DNA of 64,000 nt, taken from the NCBI GenBank assembly GCA_026873275.1, contig JANTUC010000012.1, positions 1,596,783 through 1,660,782 of the forward strand. The letters are read 5' to 3'. Source of the DNA: Pseudopithomyces maydicus (lineage: Eukaryota; Ascomycota; Dothideomycetes; Pleosporales; Didymosphaeriaceae). Every line of letters starts with the position of its first letter. Within the stretch, counting starts at the first letter, position 1. The position numbers and the translations under genes are program-made. The notes beneath the pieces are model-generated. The model was not told the DNA's origin, made no database searches, and was given only the letters and a program-made list of their open reading frames with translations. This document shows positions 11,912 to 25,228 of the stretch, in pieces.

Positions 11912-14900
11912 ATGTATGGAGCTAGGACTCTACCAGAGGCGTTGGACAACCACGCTCGGGACAACCCCGGCCGGCTATACGCTTCGATACCAGCCGGTAC
12001 AGACATCGCCGGAGGGTTCCAGGACATTAGCTGCAAAGACATGGCTCGATGTGTGAATAACATGGCCACGCTCGTAATCGACAAATTTGGCCAAGGAATT
12101 GGACTTGAGACGCTCGCGTATATAGGGATTCCAGACCTTCGAGGGGCAATTGTATTTCTAGGCGCTGTAAAAGCCGGATACAAAGTAAGTCGATATACCG
12201 TGAGCGATCAACAAGTGTTCATGAATAAAAGGTCCTGTTACCCTCGCCTCGTAATCCGCATGCAACTAATTTGTCTCTCATGGCACAAACCTCGTGCAGC
12301 AAATTACTTTATGCTTCTGAAGTCTATACTGCTGTTGAATCAATAGGGATTGTCGACCCGAATATCAGAATGCAAAACATTCCAAGCCTGGATGTTCTCC
12401 TAGATAGTCACGATCCCCATAATGTACCTGCACCGCAATACTCGGAGGTGGAACATGACCCAATTGTGATATTACATTCGTCAGGCTCTACAGGCAAGCA
12501 CATGATTCCAAACATGGACCCGAACGACAACACTAACAAGTATTTAGGAGTTCCAAAACCTATAACGATGACTCATGCGACCTTCGCTGTCCTTGATCGC
12601 GAACGCTATCTACCAAAGACACCAGGACGCAAGAATCGTGATTACTCGATTTGGGATCTTGAAGGAGGTGGACGGTTCTACACCGTTTTCCCCTATTTTC
12701 ATGTAAGCCACAAAATGATAGAATTGTATTAGCAACAATGAACTGAAGTGTAATTCAGCTAGCGGGGTTTCTCTCGCTTGTTGGTGAGCCTGTTTTCCTT
12801 TCTTTTGACAATGTAGACGACAGCTGACGTCTACCAAGTGAACCCTATCTTTACCGAAGCATCAAGTCCTGTGCTCGGACCACCTATGATGCCGCCGAAC
12901 GGATCACTTCTTAAAGAAGTGATGAAATACCAACAGTTGCGAGCTTTATATCTACCGCCTTCTATCGCTGAAAGTCTTCTTTTGGAACCAAATGGCTTAG
13001 AGTTCTTCCGAGATCTAGACTTCTTGTGCTACACTGGGGCCCCGTTTTCGCCCCGCGCGGGTGAACAGCTGTCTAGTATCACCGAACTCTGTCCTCTTTA
13101 CGGATCCACCGAAGCTTTCCAAATTCCCCAGCTCGCGCCTGCATCACCGGAGGATTGGGCTTGGATGGAATGGAACCCATGCTTTAAGGTCAAGATGCAG
13201 CCTTCGGACGATGAGATAGGAACATACGAGGCAGTGTTGTATGCCGATAACACCACCGAACATATGTCAGCGCTCAACCATAACCTCCCCGGGGTCTCTG
13301 AGTACCGGACTCGGGATTTGTTCAAACAGCACACCACAAAGCCCGGGCTTTGGAAATATTTTGGTCGCAGGGATGATATTATTGTTCTGTCGAGTGGGGT
13401 CAAGTTCAATCCCGTTCCCATGGAACTAATGCTACCCAGTCAGAGGGTTGTCTCAGGGGCTCTTGTAGTAGGTGCACATAAAGAGCAACCTGCTTTGCTT
13501 CTGGAAATCCAAGGGGATCACGAGAATTCCGAGCTACTAGAGCAATTGTGGCCATCTGTGAAAGAAGCCAACGGACTACTCCCAACTTCTGGTCGAATCA
13601 TGAAGGACATGATTTTACTTTCCTCACCGCAAAAGCCCTTTATTCGAGCTGGCAAAGGCACAGTAGTGCGAAGACTCACAGAGAGACTGTATGATGTCGA
13701 GATAGAGGAGTTGTATTCGGTCAAAACAGGGTCTTCTGTCCAGAATCCCCATTCGCAAGTTGATCTACCGAAGGACTTCAACTTGAAAGATATCACCAGG
13801 TTGGTCCGAAATAAGGTTCTCGAAGCAGCCCCTGACATGACTGATTTGACCGATGACGATGACCTTTTCGCGAATGGAATGGATTCAATAAAGACTGGGA
13901 GGCTGCTGAGTCTCCTCAAAAAATCATTGGGTACAATACAGGGTGTACCAGATCTTACCTGGCTTGATGCAAAAGCCATCTTCCAACAGCCGACGATCCT
14001 TGTACTCGCTAACTACATCTATTCTCACATGGGAAAGAACTCAATTTCAGCTGATATTCCTCCATCATCGAGAGAAAGCAAAATGGAAGAACTCGTGAAG
14101 AGGTTTACTAGTGGTCTGACACCGTTGGCAAGATTGTCGAAAAGAAGTACGGAAGCAAATTGTGTTACCCTCATTGGCTCTACTGGCTTTCTCGGGCCTC
14201 AAATCGTGAAGTTCTTGCTACTCGACTCTCGTATATCATCAGTCTACTGCCTCAATAGAGGTGAGGATTCCAAGGATAGAACGCTTTCTACTTTGGGCCA
14301 AACACTTCCAAATCATGACATGGGCAAACTCCAATTTCTCCGTGCCGATCTCGGGAAACCTTTTTTGGGCTCGATGGATTAGCCTGGGAATCGATATCAT
14401 CAAACAGTACTCACTTAATTTTCAACGCTTGGAATCCAAACTTCAGTCTTCCAATCCAATCCTTCACGCCTTTTCTCCAAGGTCTACGCACGTCAATCGA
14501 CATGAGCGCTTCAAGAAATCAACCGCCACATATCGTCTTCGTCTCCTCTATTGCAGCAATAGGATCCTGGCCTCATGTTCACGATGGCGCGCAGTGTATA
14601 CCTGAAACACCAGCATCAGCTAATATGCAAGCCATGTACAATGGATACGGAGAGTCCAAGTGCATTGGCGAGCAGATCCTGACCGCCGGAAATAAAGTAC
14701 ATGGCATTCCTGTGTCAATTGTCCGCGCTGGTCAGATAGGAGGATTTGAAGATCCGACGGTCGGTGCATGGCCACGACAGGGCTGGCTGTACAACCTATT
14801 CAAGGCTTCACATCATCTGGGATCCTTCCCCGAATCTGTCGCACCGTTTGATTGGATACCAGTCGACACTTTTGCCAAGGGTATTGCCAACCTTTGTCGA

Positions 14901-15269
14901 GATGATGATAAAGTTGGCGGTGTGAAAGTCTATAATATGGTGCACCCAAAGCCAGCACCATGGAGGATGATCTACTCCACTCTGAAAGCCAAGTATGGCC
15001 TGAAGGCAGGAGTGGAAAGTCTCCCAAGCTGGCTTGACCGCCTCGAGGAGACTACCCGAGGAGTAACAGAACCAAAAGCAGGCGTGGGAATCTCGAAAAT
15101 TTACGATTTCCTGAGGTCGCTCAAACATGGTAGGGAGTTCGATATGGCTTGTGACAATGCAAATGCAGCAATGATACTAGGAGAGGTTGTTCCGCTCGAT
15201 GAAGATCTCTTGGAGCAATGGTTCAAGCCATGGGTGCTGAATTTTCCCGGTGCAAAGGGAAAGATATGA
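11912..15269 (+). CDS. NRPS-like enzyme: adenylation-thiolation-reductase (A-T-R), one frame break
   Basis: Activates a carboxylic acid as the adenylate, loads it on a phosphopantetheine arm and releases it reductively as aldehyde or alcohol. Introns are inferred at 12185-12231, 12494-12547 (GC-AG donor), 12703-12758 and 12784-12838. Motifs in order are A3 HSSGSTG..PK (spanning the GC-AG intron), A5 YGSTEAF, A7 YRTRDLF, A8 GRRDDIIVLSSG, A10 RAGKGTVVRR, carrier site NGMDSIKTG (Ser), and the reductase Rossmann loop GSTGFLG with catalytic YGESK. There is no condensation domain. The frame breaks at a T6 run (14361-14366); one more T restores a ~1048-residue protein, the exact usual size. The start is the first ATG before the A-domain. 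Neighbours suggest a role in a terpenoid or mixed pathway. Confidence 0.88.
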
Positions 15270-16016
15270 GGGATATCTTGCGGCCACTTTAAGGTTCTAC
15301 ACAAAAAGTTTTAAGGGATTTCGTATTTGACAGAAGGCGAAGTCGATTGACCGATCAAATTGTAATTTTTGAACGAACGTATCCCCATATCGCTAGCGTA
15401 AACACCAGCATATGTAGTATTCGTTAAAACTAACGGGTTAATATGAGCTTTGCTTTTCCGACACACTCTTTGGATTTCTTGGCCTGAGGGAACAGCAGTG
15501 TCTTCTTGGTAAATGAGGCACATTCGCCTTCTTATGTACATATGTAACTAAGAAGGTTTTAGCTTGCACTATGATTACTTGCAAATTAAGTGAATACATT
15601 CCGAAGCAGTCAACAAAATGCTTAATAAGGCGAGTGACTCAAGTTTGACGAATTTAGCGTAGGATTTAGCTGTTATCTAGATAATGAGTTTTTTTCTGTT
15701 AAGTGCAACGTGGCCATACAACGGACGTGAGTGAACGTACTTGATATCGAGGGAGAAGGTACAAAATGAAGTATCGACGAGTCTTATATGTTCATCCACA
15801 GCCACCAAGTTCAGCCATCGCTTTGGAGCGACATATGTGATTGCAATACAGGACATCTGAAAAGAGGCTAGTACAAATCTGGCCGCCAAGGCTCATACCG
15901 CCCGGACGGCTTGCCTGTAGTAGTTTAGCGCTTACCTCGCCGCCGATAGACGCGCCGTGGTGAGGAAGACCTTATACGCTGTCTCGTATTCATTCTTCTC
16001 GTTTCCTCAGATCGTC
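15270..16016. other. Intergenic region
   Basis: It lies between the A-T-reductase gene and the MFS exporter. There are no long open frames with family features. It should hold the 3' end of the former and the promoter of the latter. Confidence 0.5.
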
Positions 16017-17877
16017 ATGTCCTCGAAACGCAATACACGCGAACCTACCGTCGTGCTGACAGGTGCCGACATCGAATTGGAGATAGCAACTTCACCTCGC
16101 CAGCATATTGCCGAAGATGCACCTCACACAGACCGCCCCGAAACGGCAGAACACGAAACCGATCTAAATGGCACCGGACATTCAAGAAGAAGTAAATTGA
16201 GGACCGCTACAGTCATGGTCGCCCTGTGTGTAAGTGAATTTCGTTGTAGTCCACATTTTTATACAACCCGTGGCTTCACCAGTCCGCGATACAATCAAAA
16301 ATTTGCTTCTTTGACTGACTGTCAAAAAGTCGACCCTATTTATTGTAGCACTCAACAACACCATTGTGGCCACCGCAGTCCCTACTATATGCGCCGACCT
16401 CAAATCCGCATCAGGCTATGCTTGGATTAATGCTGTATATCTGCTAGCAACTGCGACCTCTTCACCGATATGGGCCAAGCTCTCAGATATATGGGGTCGA
16501 AAACCCATCCTATTAACAAGCGTTGCACTATATTTCCTCACGTCAATTATTTGCGCCACGGCTCAAAGCATGAAAGTTCTTATTGCAGGTCGTGCGCTCC
16601 AGGGTACAGCCGGAGGTGGACTCATCCAGCTGGTCTACATCACGATTTCAGACCTTTTCAGCATGCGAAGCCGAACTATGTATTTAGGTCTGTTACAACT
16701 TATGTGGGCCATAGCTGGTGGCTGTGGTCCCGTACTAGGGGGCACTCTGACAGAATACGTGAGCTGGAGGTGGGTCTTCTGGATCAACCTTCCGGTGTGC
16801 GGGGTTACTTTCTGCTTATTGACATTCTTGCAAGTGCACAACCCAAAGACTAAGTTCTCCGAGGGGATCAAGGCCGTCGATTGGTGTGGCAGTCTCACTC
16901 TCCTGGGTTTGATGACGATGCTGCTTCTCGGACTCAATTACGGCGGCGCGACATTTCCGTGGAACTCGTCGACAGTCATCTGCCTACTGGTATTCGGAGC
17001 ATTCATGTCTGTTTTCTTTGTTTTCAGCGAAAAGCGACTAGCTCGGTATCCACTTATGCCTTTGGGGATTTTCCACAGTAAATCCAACGTTGGTACGCTT
17101 ATCGTTGGGTTTATGCACGATTTTGTAAGTGAAGGATCTTTCATTTCGCGATAATAGCTGACAGGGTGATAGGTTGTCTTTGCCACTGAGTTCTATCTTC
17201 CTCTATTTTTCCAATCGGCGAAGGGCGCTTCACCACTCCAGTCTGGTATTCTGCTTATACCCATTACTTTAACCCAGTCTCTTGTTGCTCTAGCCGCAAG
17301 TGTCGTAATATACAAGACTGGAAGATATCTCGAGTTCATATGGGCAGGAGTCGTACTGCAGACTATCGGCAACGGTCTCTACATCAACTTCAAGCCCCAT
17401 TCATCGAGCGCCTTTATCACAGCGTCAGAAGTCGTTGCTGCGCTTGGAGCTGGACTTCTTTTCCAGCCACCACTCATAGCGATTCAAGCCCACGTCGCTC
17501 CCGAGAACATGGCCACTGCAACATCTACTTTGGGATTTTCTCGCAACATTGCTACATCTTTAGCTATTGTTATTGGTAGCGTGGTTTTCAATGCCGGTAT
17601 GGACGATCAAACAGCAGCATTGAATAGCCTAGGACTACCTGCAGAGGTAGCACAGGCTGTCTCCGGACATTCTGCAGCAGCTAACGTAATGGTGATCGAA
17701 ACTATCGCGGATCCAAATCAGAAATTGGCCGTTCAATCTGCGTTCTCAGCGTCGTTGAAGAACGTTTGGATCATGTGCACATGCATGTGTGCTTGTTCGA
17801 TGATAGCAAGTGTGTTCATCAGAAGGAAGGTGCTTAGCACTGTGCATGTGGAGGTCAAGACCGGACTCACGAGCTAA
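16017..17877 (+). CDS. MFS multidrug/metabolite exporter (DHA2-type, 14 TM)
   Basis: Proton-antiport efflux pump of the plasma membrane. Introns are inferred at 16230-16329 (100 nt) and 17125-17172, giving ~570 residues. After a ~65-residue hydrophilic tail comes STLFIVALNNTIVATAVP (helix 1; the family usually has ALDxTIV). The loop motif KLSDIWGRKP follows, then the motif-C helix around GPVLGGTLTEYVSWRWVFW, and a long second half ending at residue ~570. The first intron acceptor at 16328-16329 is chosen because it yields the conserved helix 1; the later AG would not. It is adjacent and co-oriented to the A-T-reductase, so self-protection or product export for the cluster is a reasonable inference. 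Confidence 0.9.
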
Positions 17878-18154
17878 ATACCTGTAAGAAGTCAAGTACG
17901 ATCTGAAGCTCCATAAGAAATCCAAGCAGGGTAAACTGGTAGGAGAGGCTCAGCCCTACTTCTAGCCGACAAACGGAAAAATATATATAGAGGGGTGATT
18001 CTGAATTATCTAATGAGACTACCCATTGAGCAGTGCAAGGACCGATATACATATATGGAGAGGAAGAGCTGTAAAGCCTGTTTATCCTCAACCGTAGCTA
18101 TCCAGCGTAAATCAACATTCGATAAATTGCCCTCCGTGTCGCAGCAATAATTGT

Positions 18155-19900
18155 TCAAAAGAGTGAATTGTCTGCACAAGTGAACACTTTCAAAGGATCA
18201 TTGGGATCTTGCACTCTAGCGTTCAGGTCCGAGATGGAAGTGTAGAGACCGAAGACTGTAAGGAATGCGGAGGCTAAGAGGGTTCACGTTAGAAATCTAG
18301 CTGCATGAGTAAAACGAAAGACTTACCAAGTATCATGAACCAATTAAAAATCGACAATAAAGCTTTCCTCCAATTGATAAATTGCTGACCCCAGTTGATG
18401 AAGATCCATTGCGCATTCGCCATACCAAAAGTGAACCACGTGACGAACAAAGCGGATGAGATGGCAAGAATCGACCCAAAAACCGGGATCGCATTCGCCA
18501 AAACAAATGCGACGACCCAAAACAAGGTGCCAAGTCCAAGCCATACCCCCCATGTGAGAGGGTTGTTGTCGGTCAATCGATGTCTTGTTTTGATGATGTT
18601 GTCCATGACCACATTGTACATATATTTGATCGCTGTATGTCCGAAGACGAGACCGGAACCGAGCAGTGTTGGAAACAGGATACCATAGGCGACTTTGCTG
18701 GCAATTCCGGGCGCGGATCCAAGAGCCGGGGAAACCACATACTGACCCGCAAGAGAGTAGACTACGCATGCTGCGATAACATACATTGGTATGGCAACCA
18801 CATTGAGCCAGATGATAGCGCGAGTGTAGTCCTTGCTTCTGTGCATGTATTAGTAAGTTTTTCCTTCGAACAGGTCTAGGAGGGTGCCTTACGGGTTGCG
18901 CATCTCGCACATGACAGTGATGAAAGCTTGGTTACCAGCATAAGCAAACGCGACATTCAGAACAGACTCAAACTGCTGGTTCATGGTTGCAGCAGGGTTA
19001 GGCCCGAGACGCATCTGTAGCGCTTGGTTGACTGGTTCACCCCAGTATCCACTCCCGCCATTAGCGACGCCGCCATAGTCAGGTCCGCTAACAGCGAGGG
19101 CAATGATCACGATAAAAACAGCGGTAACTAACAGATATCAGTATCGACAATGTAGAGCGAGGGAGCTTGTGGCCATGAGACTCACAGATGCTTATTGTCG
19201 CAGGAATACCAAACCAGCCGGCGAAGTTCAAGCTACGTGGCATGCACAAGAGCCAACACATGATCATGGGAATTCCAATGAATCCAACAGTGCATACCGC
19301 GTGTTCAGTCATGGTGTTGAGAGCAATTGAAAGAGTCACGTTGGCGGAGGCGCAGATGAGACACAGATTCAGCACGTGCGCTATGCCAACAATGATCTCG
19401 AGCGTCCTGCCTCCCATGATTCTTCCAACATCAACAACATCTCTGATGGTGGGGTACCGACGATAGAATTGAATCAGGATGTACGCTGTGTATGTAGCAA
19501 GTACACCGAATGCGACAACTAGAACGAAATCAGGCCTGATGTAACAGCGTTATGGAAGTGGCATACTTGTGATGATTCCTGGAATCAATCCAATGGTATG
19601 CAACATAGCCGGCAGACTGAGGATACCGATACCCACTTGGTTGGTGAAAAATATCAAGGTTGTCTACAGTGGCTAATGAGTGCGATAATGGTAGAAAGAA
19701 CTGGCAACGCTTACTCGGAACATGCCCAGTTTTTTGCCGCCATACGGATCAAAGACCTCTCCTTGGTTGGTATCATCGACATCCGGATAGGCCGGAGCAC
19801 TTGACTTTGATCCCCCAGTTGGAACTGCATGCTTCTCGTGGCCATTTTGAGAATGATCGAGATCACTTGAATAGTCGCGTTGTTGATCCTTGTGAGCCAT
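18155..19900 (-). CDS. Amino-acid transporter, AAAP family (Neurospora mtr / N-system-like)
   Basis: Imports neutral and aromatic amino acids across the plasma membrane. Exons inferred on the minus strand are 19715-19900, 19567-19663, 19196-19518, 18895-19127, 18327-18840 and 18155-18273. The hydrophilic N-terminus contains FDPYGGKKLGMFRT, followed by TNQVGIGILSLPAML, a typical first helix of this family. About 11 membrane segments follow, and the protein ends in a short tail at the TGA 18155-18157. The internal NPSKDYTRAI is assembled across the 18841-18894 intron. No break is seen. It has its own promoter to the right; there is no sign that it belongs to the metabolite cluster. Confidence 0.88.
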
Positions 19901-22900
19901 GATGTAACTTGTATCACAGGCCAAGAAAGGCAATGTGAGATAGGTTGATAAACCCTAGATCAAACCCACACCCCTTTATATAACCAGGCCCAGACTTACA
20001 ATCCTGGGAGGCAACAGTGGGGACTTGGACCGGGAACTCCATCTCCTTAGCATTGTCTTGTGTATTCGATTGAATAGTATGTTGACCCGTGAGATTTCTC
20101 TGGGCGCCATTTTCTTGGTGTGGAGCTCTGTTATTACACTGGCGCAGACGTGGTACTGTTTATCAGCTTGGGGATTGGCACACGCTGTGGCTGATCACTC
20201 AGGCAGGCACGTGCGCACCGTAGAGAGGCAACTGATGGTTCTCCATGCAGTCTTATCGTTATTCTCTCGGCCTTGTTCTCGGATCACAAGACCGAAACAG
20301 GTCGAATACTTTCGTTGGGGATTACACAGCGCCTCCATGTCGAAGCTGATTTGCATTTGCCATCACTGTCAGAGTAACCACAGCATTTGCATGAAGTCTG
20401 TTATAGCTGAGTTCTGTAGTAACCGTCTTCAATAGTTCGCGAAACGCAAGATGAAGTGATGATGGTGATGTTGGCGCGTGTGGCAACAGCCAATGTTGCC
20501 AAGTTGACCCGGCGTGGCTGCAGGTGCCGTCATTGCCGAACCCCACAATACCGGGGCGCAGGAAATCCAGGAACCCGCATACACATCTTTTCCAGATTTT
20601 GTGCCCGGAGGCCCATAATACATGAATATTCCAATAGACCAGCATCTTCACCCTACTCTCGATTACCTCGAAATGCAATATATTCAGCTTATGGTATGCA
20701 TTTGGTGACCCTCAATTCGAGGAACAAATTTTCAATGAAATCAAAACATAGAACGTCAATGATGTCTTCCTGATAATGTATATTTGGTGATCATTGACAT
20801 GCAAATTCTTACATTATTTCAATTCTGCTTCCATGGCCCTTCGGTCATCCGGGGCACTTCAGTCATCTATTTGCTGATTGAACGCAAGGGAGAAAGCGAA
20901 ATACTTCGCATTTATTTTAACAAATCTTTCCACCCTGTGCCAATCTTCTTTTCGATGCATATAGCTTTTGAAATTCCATCTGTAATACCTTTTTCTTACC
21001 ATTGTTATCTACGAGGTGTTGTTCTGACCGGAATAGGTTGATTTCGATCATGAACTGACCCTCAAGTATTATGCTCGTTTTAACCAAAGGCAAAACAAAT
21101 ACAACGGATTCATCAACAAGAAGAATTAGGCATTGTGGGCTATTGTCTTGAAAGGCCACCATAGTCTGGCTATTCTCATAAATAAATTATTTCTGTGATA
21201 AACTTACGCAACTTTTGTATGTTTTCATTCTCCTTTAAAAAGCTCGGCTGAGCAAGTTTACTTCTAGTGAAATATTATGTAACGAAGCACCGCCATATTG
21301 GGCGATTCGAATATTGCATGACGATGTAAAAGGGCTCTCTAAATAACAAACACGTTACATCAAGAAAAAATAAATAAATTTTCCATCTGTGACAAGTAGT
21401 ATCGCCTAGGGGATATATTCTAGTCTCGAGTGTCTCATGGCTCGCTTATATCATTACTTCTACAAGACTAGATTACGAGGCACAGGTGAACGATTCCAGT
21501 CTCGACATAGTTTTAATCAATGTATGTTTCTAATCTTTATGGATATCACAGTTCCCGAATTCTTGAGGCATGCTTCCGATTGTTTAAAAACTTACCGTTG
21601 CTTGGGAATTAACAAAATTGTGTCCGCTTTTTTGGATAAAGTTGGGACGACAACCAATGCTTCCCTAGAGGATAATTGTCATGAATGTACATGTAGACAA
21701 TCTATTCAATTTCACAAGTCAGTCGAAGAGAATGAGTGGGATGCTCAACCCAGGCGGAGCCAAGCCCATTGGACCCGTGATTATTCTTGGCACATGTCAT
21801 GATGCCATATAGTTTGTACGTTGACTTATCTAACCAAACTCAACATCAATAGGCTGTCGAATTCTTATAAGCATAAAAGAGGGCTCTGCGCCTTCATGGT
21901 ATTGATTTGTGCACTAGTACATTTTCTGTGTTTATGTTTCTTCTAAATATTGTTCAATGATCTGTCTAAGTCCTCACGACCATAATTGAATAACCGATAG
22001 TATGTGTCTGTTTTGCCATTTAAGTTTGACTTGTATCATGTCATTATGGAAGTAATGAACTGCAAGGAGCTTTGGAGGGAACTCTTCTAACTTATGCTGT
22101 ATTGATGGGGATGAAGCACATAACTATTAATGAAAAGATCATCGCATGTGTAAGTTAATTTGTCTATACTAGAACCTCTAAATATGTCTCTCGCCTATTT
22201 TATGTACTCTAAGTACTCAGCATCTACCGCTTTCTGCGTGCACAGTGTGGGCCTAAAAACCTAGTACAATTTGGGGTTAGTGTTAAAGTATCAGAAACCC
22301 CATAGTGGTCGCGAAATTATTTTATTACCATAGTCTTATGATTCCTGTCCATACGCCATCTGCAGGCACATCATGTCCTAAATTCTTGGTGTTGTTGGTA
22401 TTTCAATTCGGAAGAGAACGTGTTTGCGAAGGCAACATCTTGTACGATTTTATCTCTTAAGATGCCTTGACAATAGCAATGTTGAAAAAAAATGGCATAC
22501 CACGACAATACATTATTTTCATATCACTGATGCCAGAAAACGTAATTTCTCTCAACTCGATCGCTACAACTAGCAACTTGAAATAAGACGTTTCAAGTAT
22601 ACTGCTGATGAAAGTTTCTCCAGGGCTCAGGGTGGAAAGAAAGTGTCCTCAGGGTCACGATGTGGCAAAGCTATGTATTTGATGAAGTGTTAGAGCTAAT
22701 TAAGCACTACCCGATGTATACATATATCCTATGCAATAGAAGCGAACGAAAACAAAAACTATGCATCTCCTATATTCGCGCTTTTACGCAAGCAAAATTC
22801 ACTTCCTCAAGCCTTTGTGGAATAGCGTTTGGGCTAAGGCATCTTGGGTTAGCGCGAAACCTCTTAGCACCAAAAATCTTTCTTGTTGGTGTCAAAAAAT

Positions 22901-23294
22901 CCACCGATAGGGCCGAAGAAGGACCATCTTTACTGAGCAACCTGTGAAAAATTGTTGGTTAGCAAACTTGAAAGTGGTATGCGAATCATGATGGAACTTC
23001 AGGAAATACATGTGCCAAGAGTGTATACAGCTCGTTAGGACCCACCGCGTAACCTTCGCCTCTACCCGCGCTGCCGCTCAGCCTTGCAGCTCGTGGATAT
23101 ACACAAGGGGGTTTGCGTGATGGTCCAGGCTCGGGTTCTGCAAATGACGTGCTCTTGTTAGAGATAAGAAACTTCTCCGATTCACGGAACTACCCGAACT
23201 CGCCCCCGAACAAAAGGAGCACTATGTAGGTACAAAGTTCCAACCATCCACGCCTCCACTTCCCCACGCCGACCATATTCACCCGCGGAGCAAG
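19901..23294. other. 3.4-kb stretch without a supported gene
   Basis: Open frames here are short (up to ~136 codons) and show no recognised domain or splice-consistent continuation. Composition is fairly AT-rich from about 20700 to 22900. The two flanking genes are divergent, so both promoters lie here. The last ~250 bp before 23295 is more GC-rich, as expected for a 5' leader. Confidence 0.5.
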
Positions 23295-24954
23295 ATGTCG
23301 AAGCTCGACCAAGACATCGAGTATGCGGCCAATTCCGACCAGTATGCACCGGACGACAAACCGATACTTGAGCCGCAGCTCAACGTCGGTGGCCACGGTG
23401 CCACGCAACGACGACTGCGAAACTATCATGTTACCATGATTGGTTTCTGTTCTGGTATTGGAACTGGTCTATTCATTGGAACCGGATCTGCATATGCAAA
23501 TGCTGGTCCGGCTGGTTTACTATTAGCATACACCGTTGTTGGTAGTGTTTTGTGGTGTGTCATGCAGAGCGTTGCTGAACTAGCCACTGTGGTGAGTACG
23601 GATCTAAGTTTCCCCTTGAAATTTACTAAACCCTTCTAGATTCCTACAGCTGGATCATTCCCTCACTTCGCAACACGTTTTATCGATCCGGCCGTTGGTT
23701 TTTCCCTGGCCATCAGTTACGGTTATTGTTACACCATATCCATCGCAGCCGAGGCCTCTGCGTCAGCAATTCTTGTCAGTTACTGGACCGATATAAGTCC
23801 TGCGGTCGTCATCACAATCAGTTTAGTATTGATCCTCGCAATCAATCTACTAAGTGTGCGCTGGTTTGGTGAGTCCGAAGTAATAGCTGGGACCATAAAA
23901 GTTGCTTGTTTCCTTGGACTCGTTATTGTCGCCATTGTCATCACAGCTGGTGGTGCACCCAACGGACAGAGCATCGGCTTTCGCTACTGGAATAACCCCG
24001 GCGCCTGGGTCGACTACAATGGTATTACCGGATCCACAGGCCACTTTCTTGGATTTATGGCTGCGTTCGTGAATGCATCGTTCTCTTTCATCGGTGTCGA
24101 AGTCGTGGTCATCACGGCAGGTGAAAGCCTGAATCCCCACAAGGCCATTCCCAGATCTGCCACAAACGTCACCTACCGTATCGCGCTTTTCTATATCCTT
24201 GGAGCTCTGCTGATTGGATTGATCGTCGATCCCACCAACTCAGGCCTTGTTTCTGATACTGGAAACGCGAACTCGTCACCTTGGGTGATTGCTATGAAAG
24301 AAGCTGGCATCGTGGCACTTCCTTCAATTGTTAATGCCTGCATTCTGATCTCAGCCTGGTCCGCGGGCAATTCGTACTGCTGGGTCGGATCTCGTATGAT
24401 TGTAGCTATGACTACGGACCGCCAGCTGCCGCAATTCTTTGGTCGCACGTGGAAGAACGGTGTACCATACATCGCAGTGGTTGCCGCCTGGCTATTTGGA
24501 CCTCTTGCCTACTTGAGTCTTGGTACTGGCGGTGCTTCACAAGCGTTCAACTGGCTAGTCAACCTGAGTACTGTAGCTGGGTTGATTGCATGGGCGACTC
24601 TATGCTTTTGTTACATCCGTTTCTATGCTGCCATGAAGGCACAAAATGTTGACCGGGAGACTTTACCTTGGAAGAGCCCCTGCAGCCATTTACAGCATGG
24701 TACGGCTTTATCGGCGCTACTATCATTACCCTGGTCACCGGATTTCCTGTTTTCTTGAAGGGCAACTGGAATACGGCTGACTTCATTGCATCTTATATTG
24801 GTATACCAATCTTCGTTATACCAATAATCATTTGGAAATTCGTTCACAAGACCAAGGTAAGTTCTCCTCCGAGCCTCAAATACTATTGCTTACTAAGTTT
24901 GTTTAGTTTGCCCGTGCAGATACTATTGACCTTCATTCTGGTCGTCTACATTAA
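23295..24954 (+). CDS. Amino-acid permease, APC/YAT family (one frame break)
   Basis: Proton-coupled amino-acid importer of the plasma membrane. Introns are inferred at 23592-23639 and 24857-24906. The N-terminal ~50 residues are hydrophilic, followed by MIGFCSGIGTGLFIGTGSA (helix 1, the usual GxxxGTGLFxG signature), then about 12 helices with the conserved SFIGVEVVVITAGE and NPHKAIPRS. The reading frame shifts at a C4 run (24677-24680); one more C keeps the LPWKSPLQP stretch in line with the family and gives ~520 residues. The last exon encodes FARADTIDL and ends at TAA 24952-24954. The substrate range cannot be told from sequence. Confidence 0.88.
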
Positions 24955-25228
24955 TACCCAGTACATCCACCTCATGATTACCCCTCAAATATAGACATGT
25001 TCAAGATCGAGAAAATTAGAATTTTGGATAGAACAGCACAAGAGTCATGCAATAGCGGTAGAACATTTCGTAATTAATCTACTGCAGCATTCATTCAAAG
25101 TAACTTCGATTTCTATCGCTGAATTTAATCACAATGCTGTTCGCAAATCACAGAAGGTACCCGTATAAGGCAGCAATGCACTGTATAACCATCGAGACCT
25201 CCGAATCTTACTCAAACTGCAACATCCG

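Noticed and set aside
20025..20435. 136-codon open frame upstream of the amino-acid transporter
   Set aside because: Mixed composition, no domain, and it overlaps the expected promoter.
21437..21802. 121-codon open frame in the gene-poor region
   Set aside because: Random-looking composition and no supporting signals.
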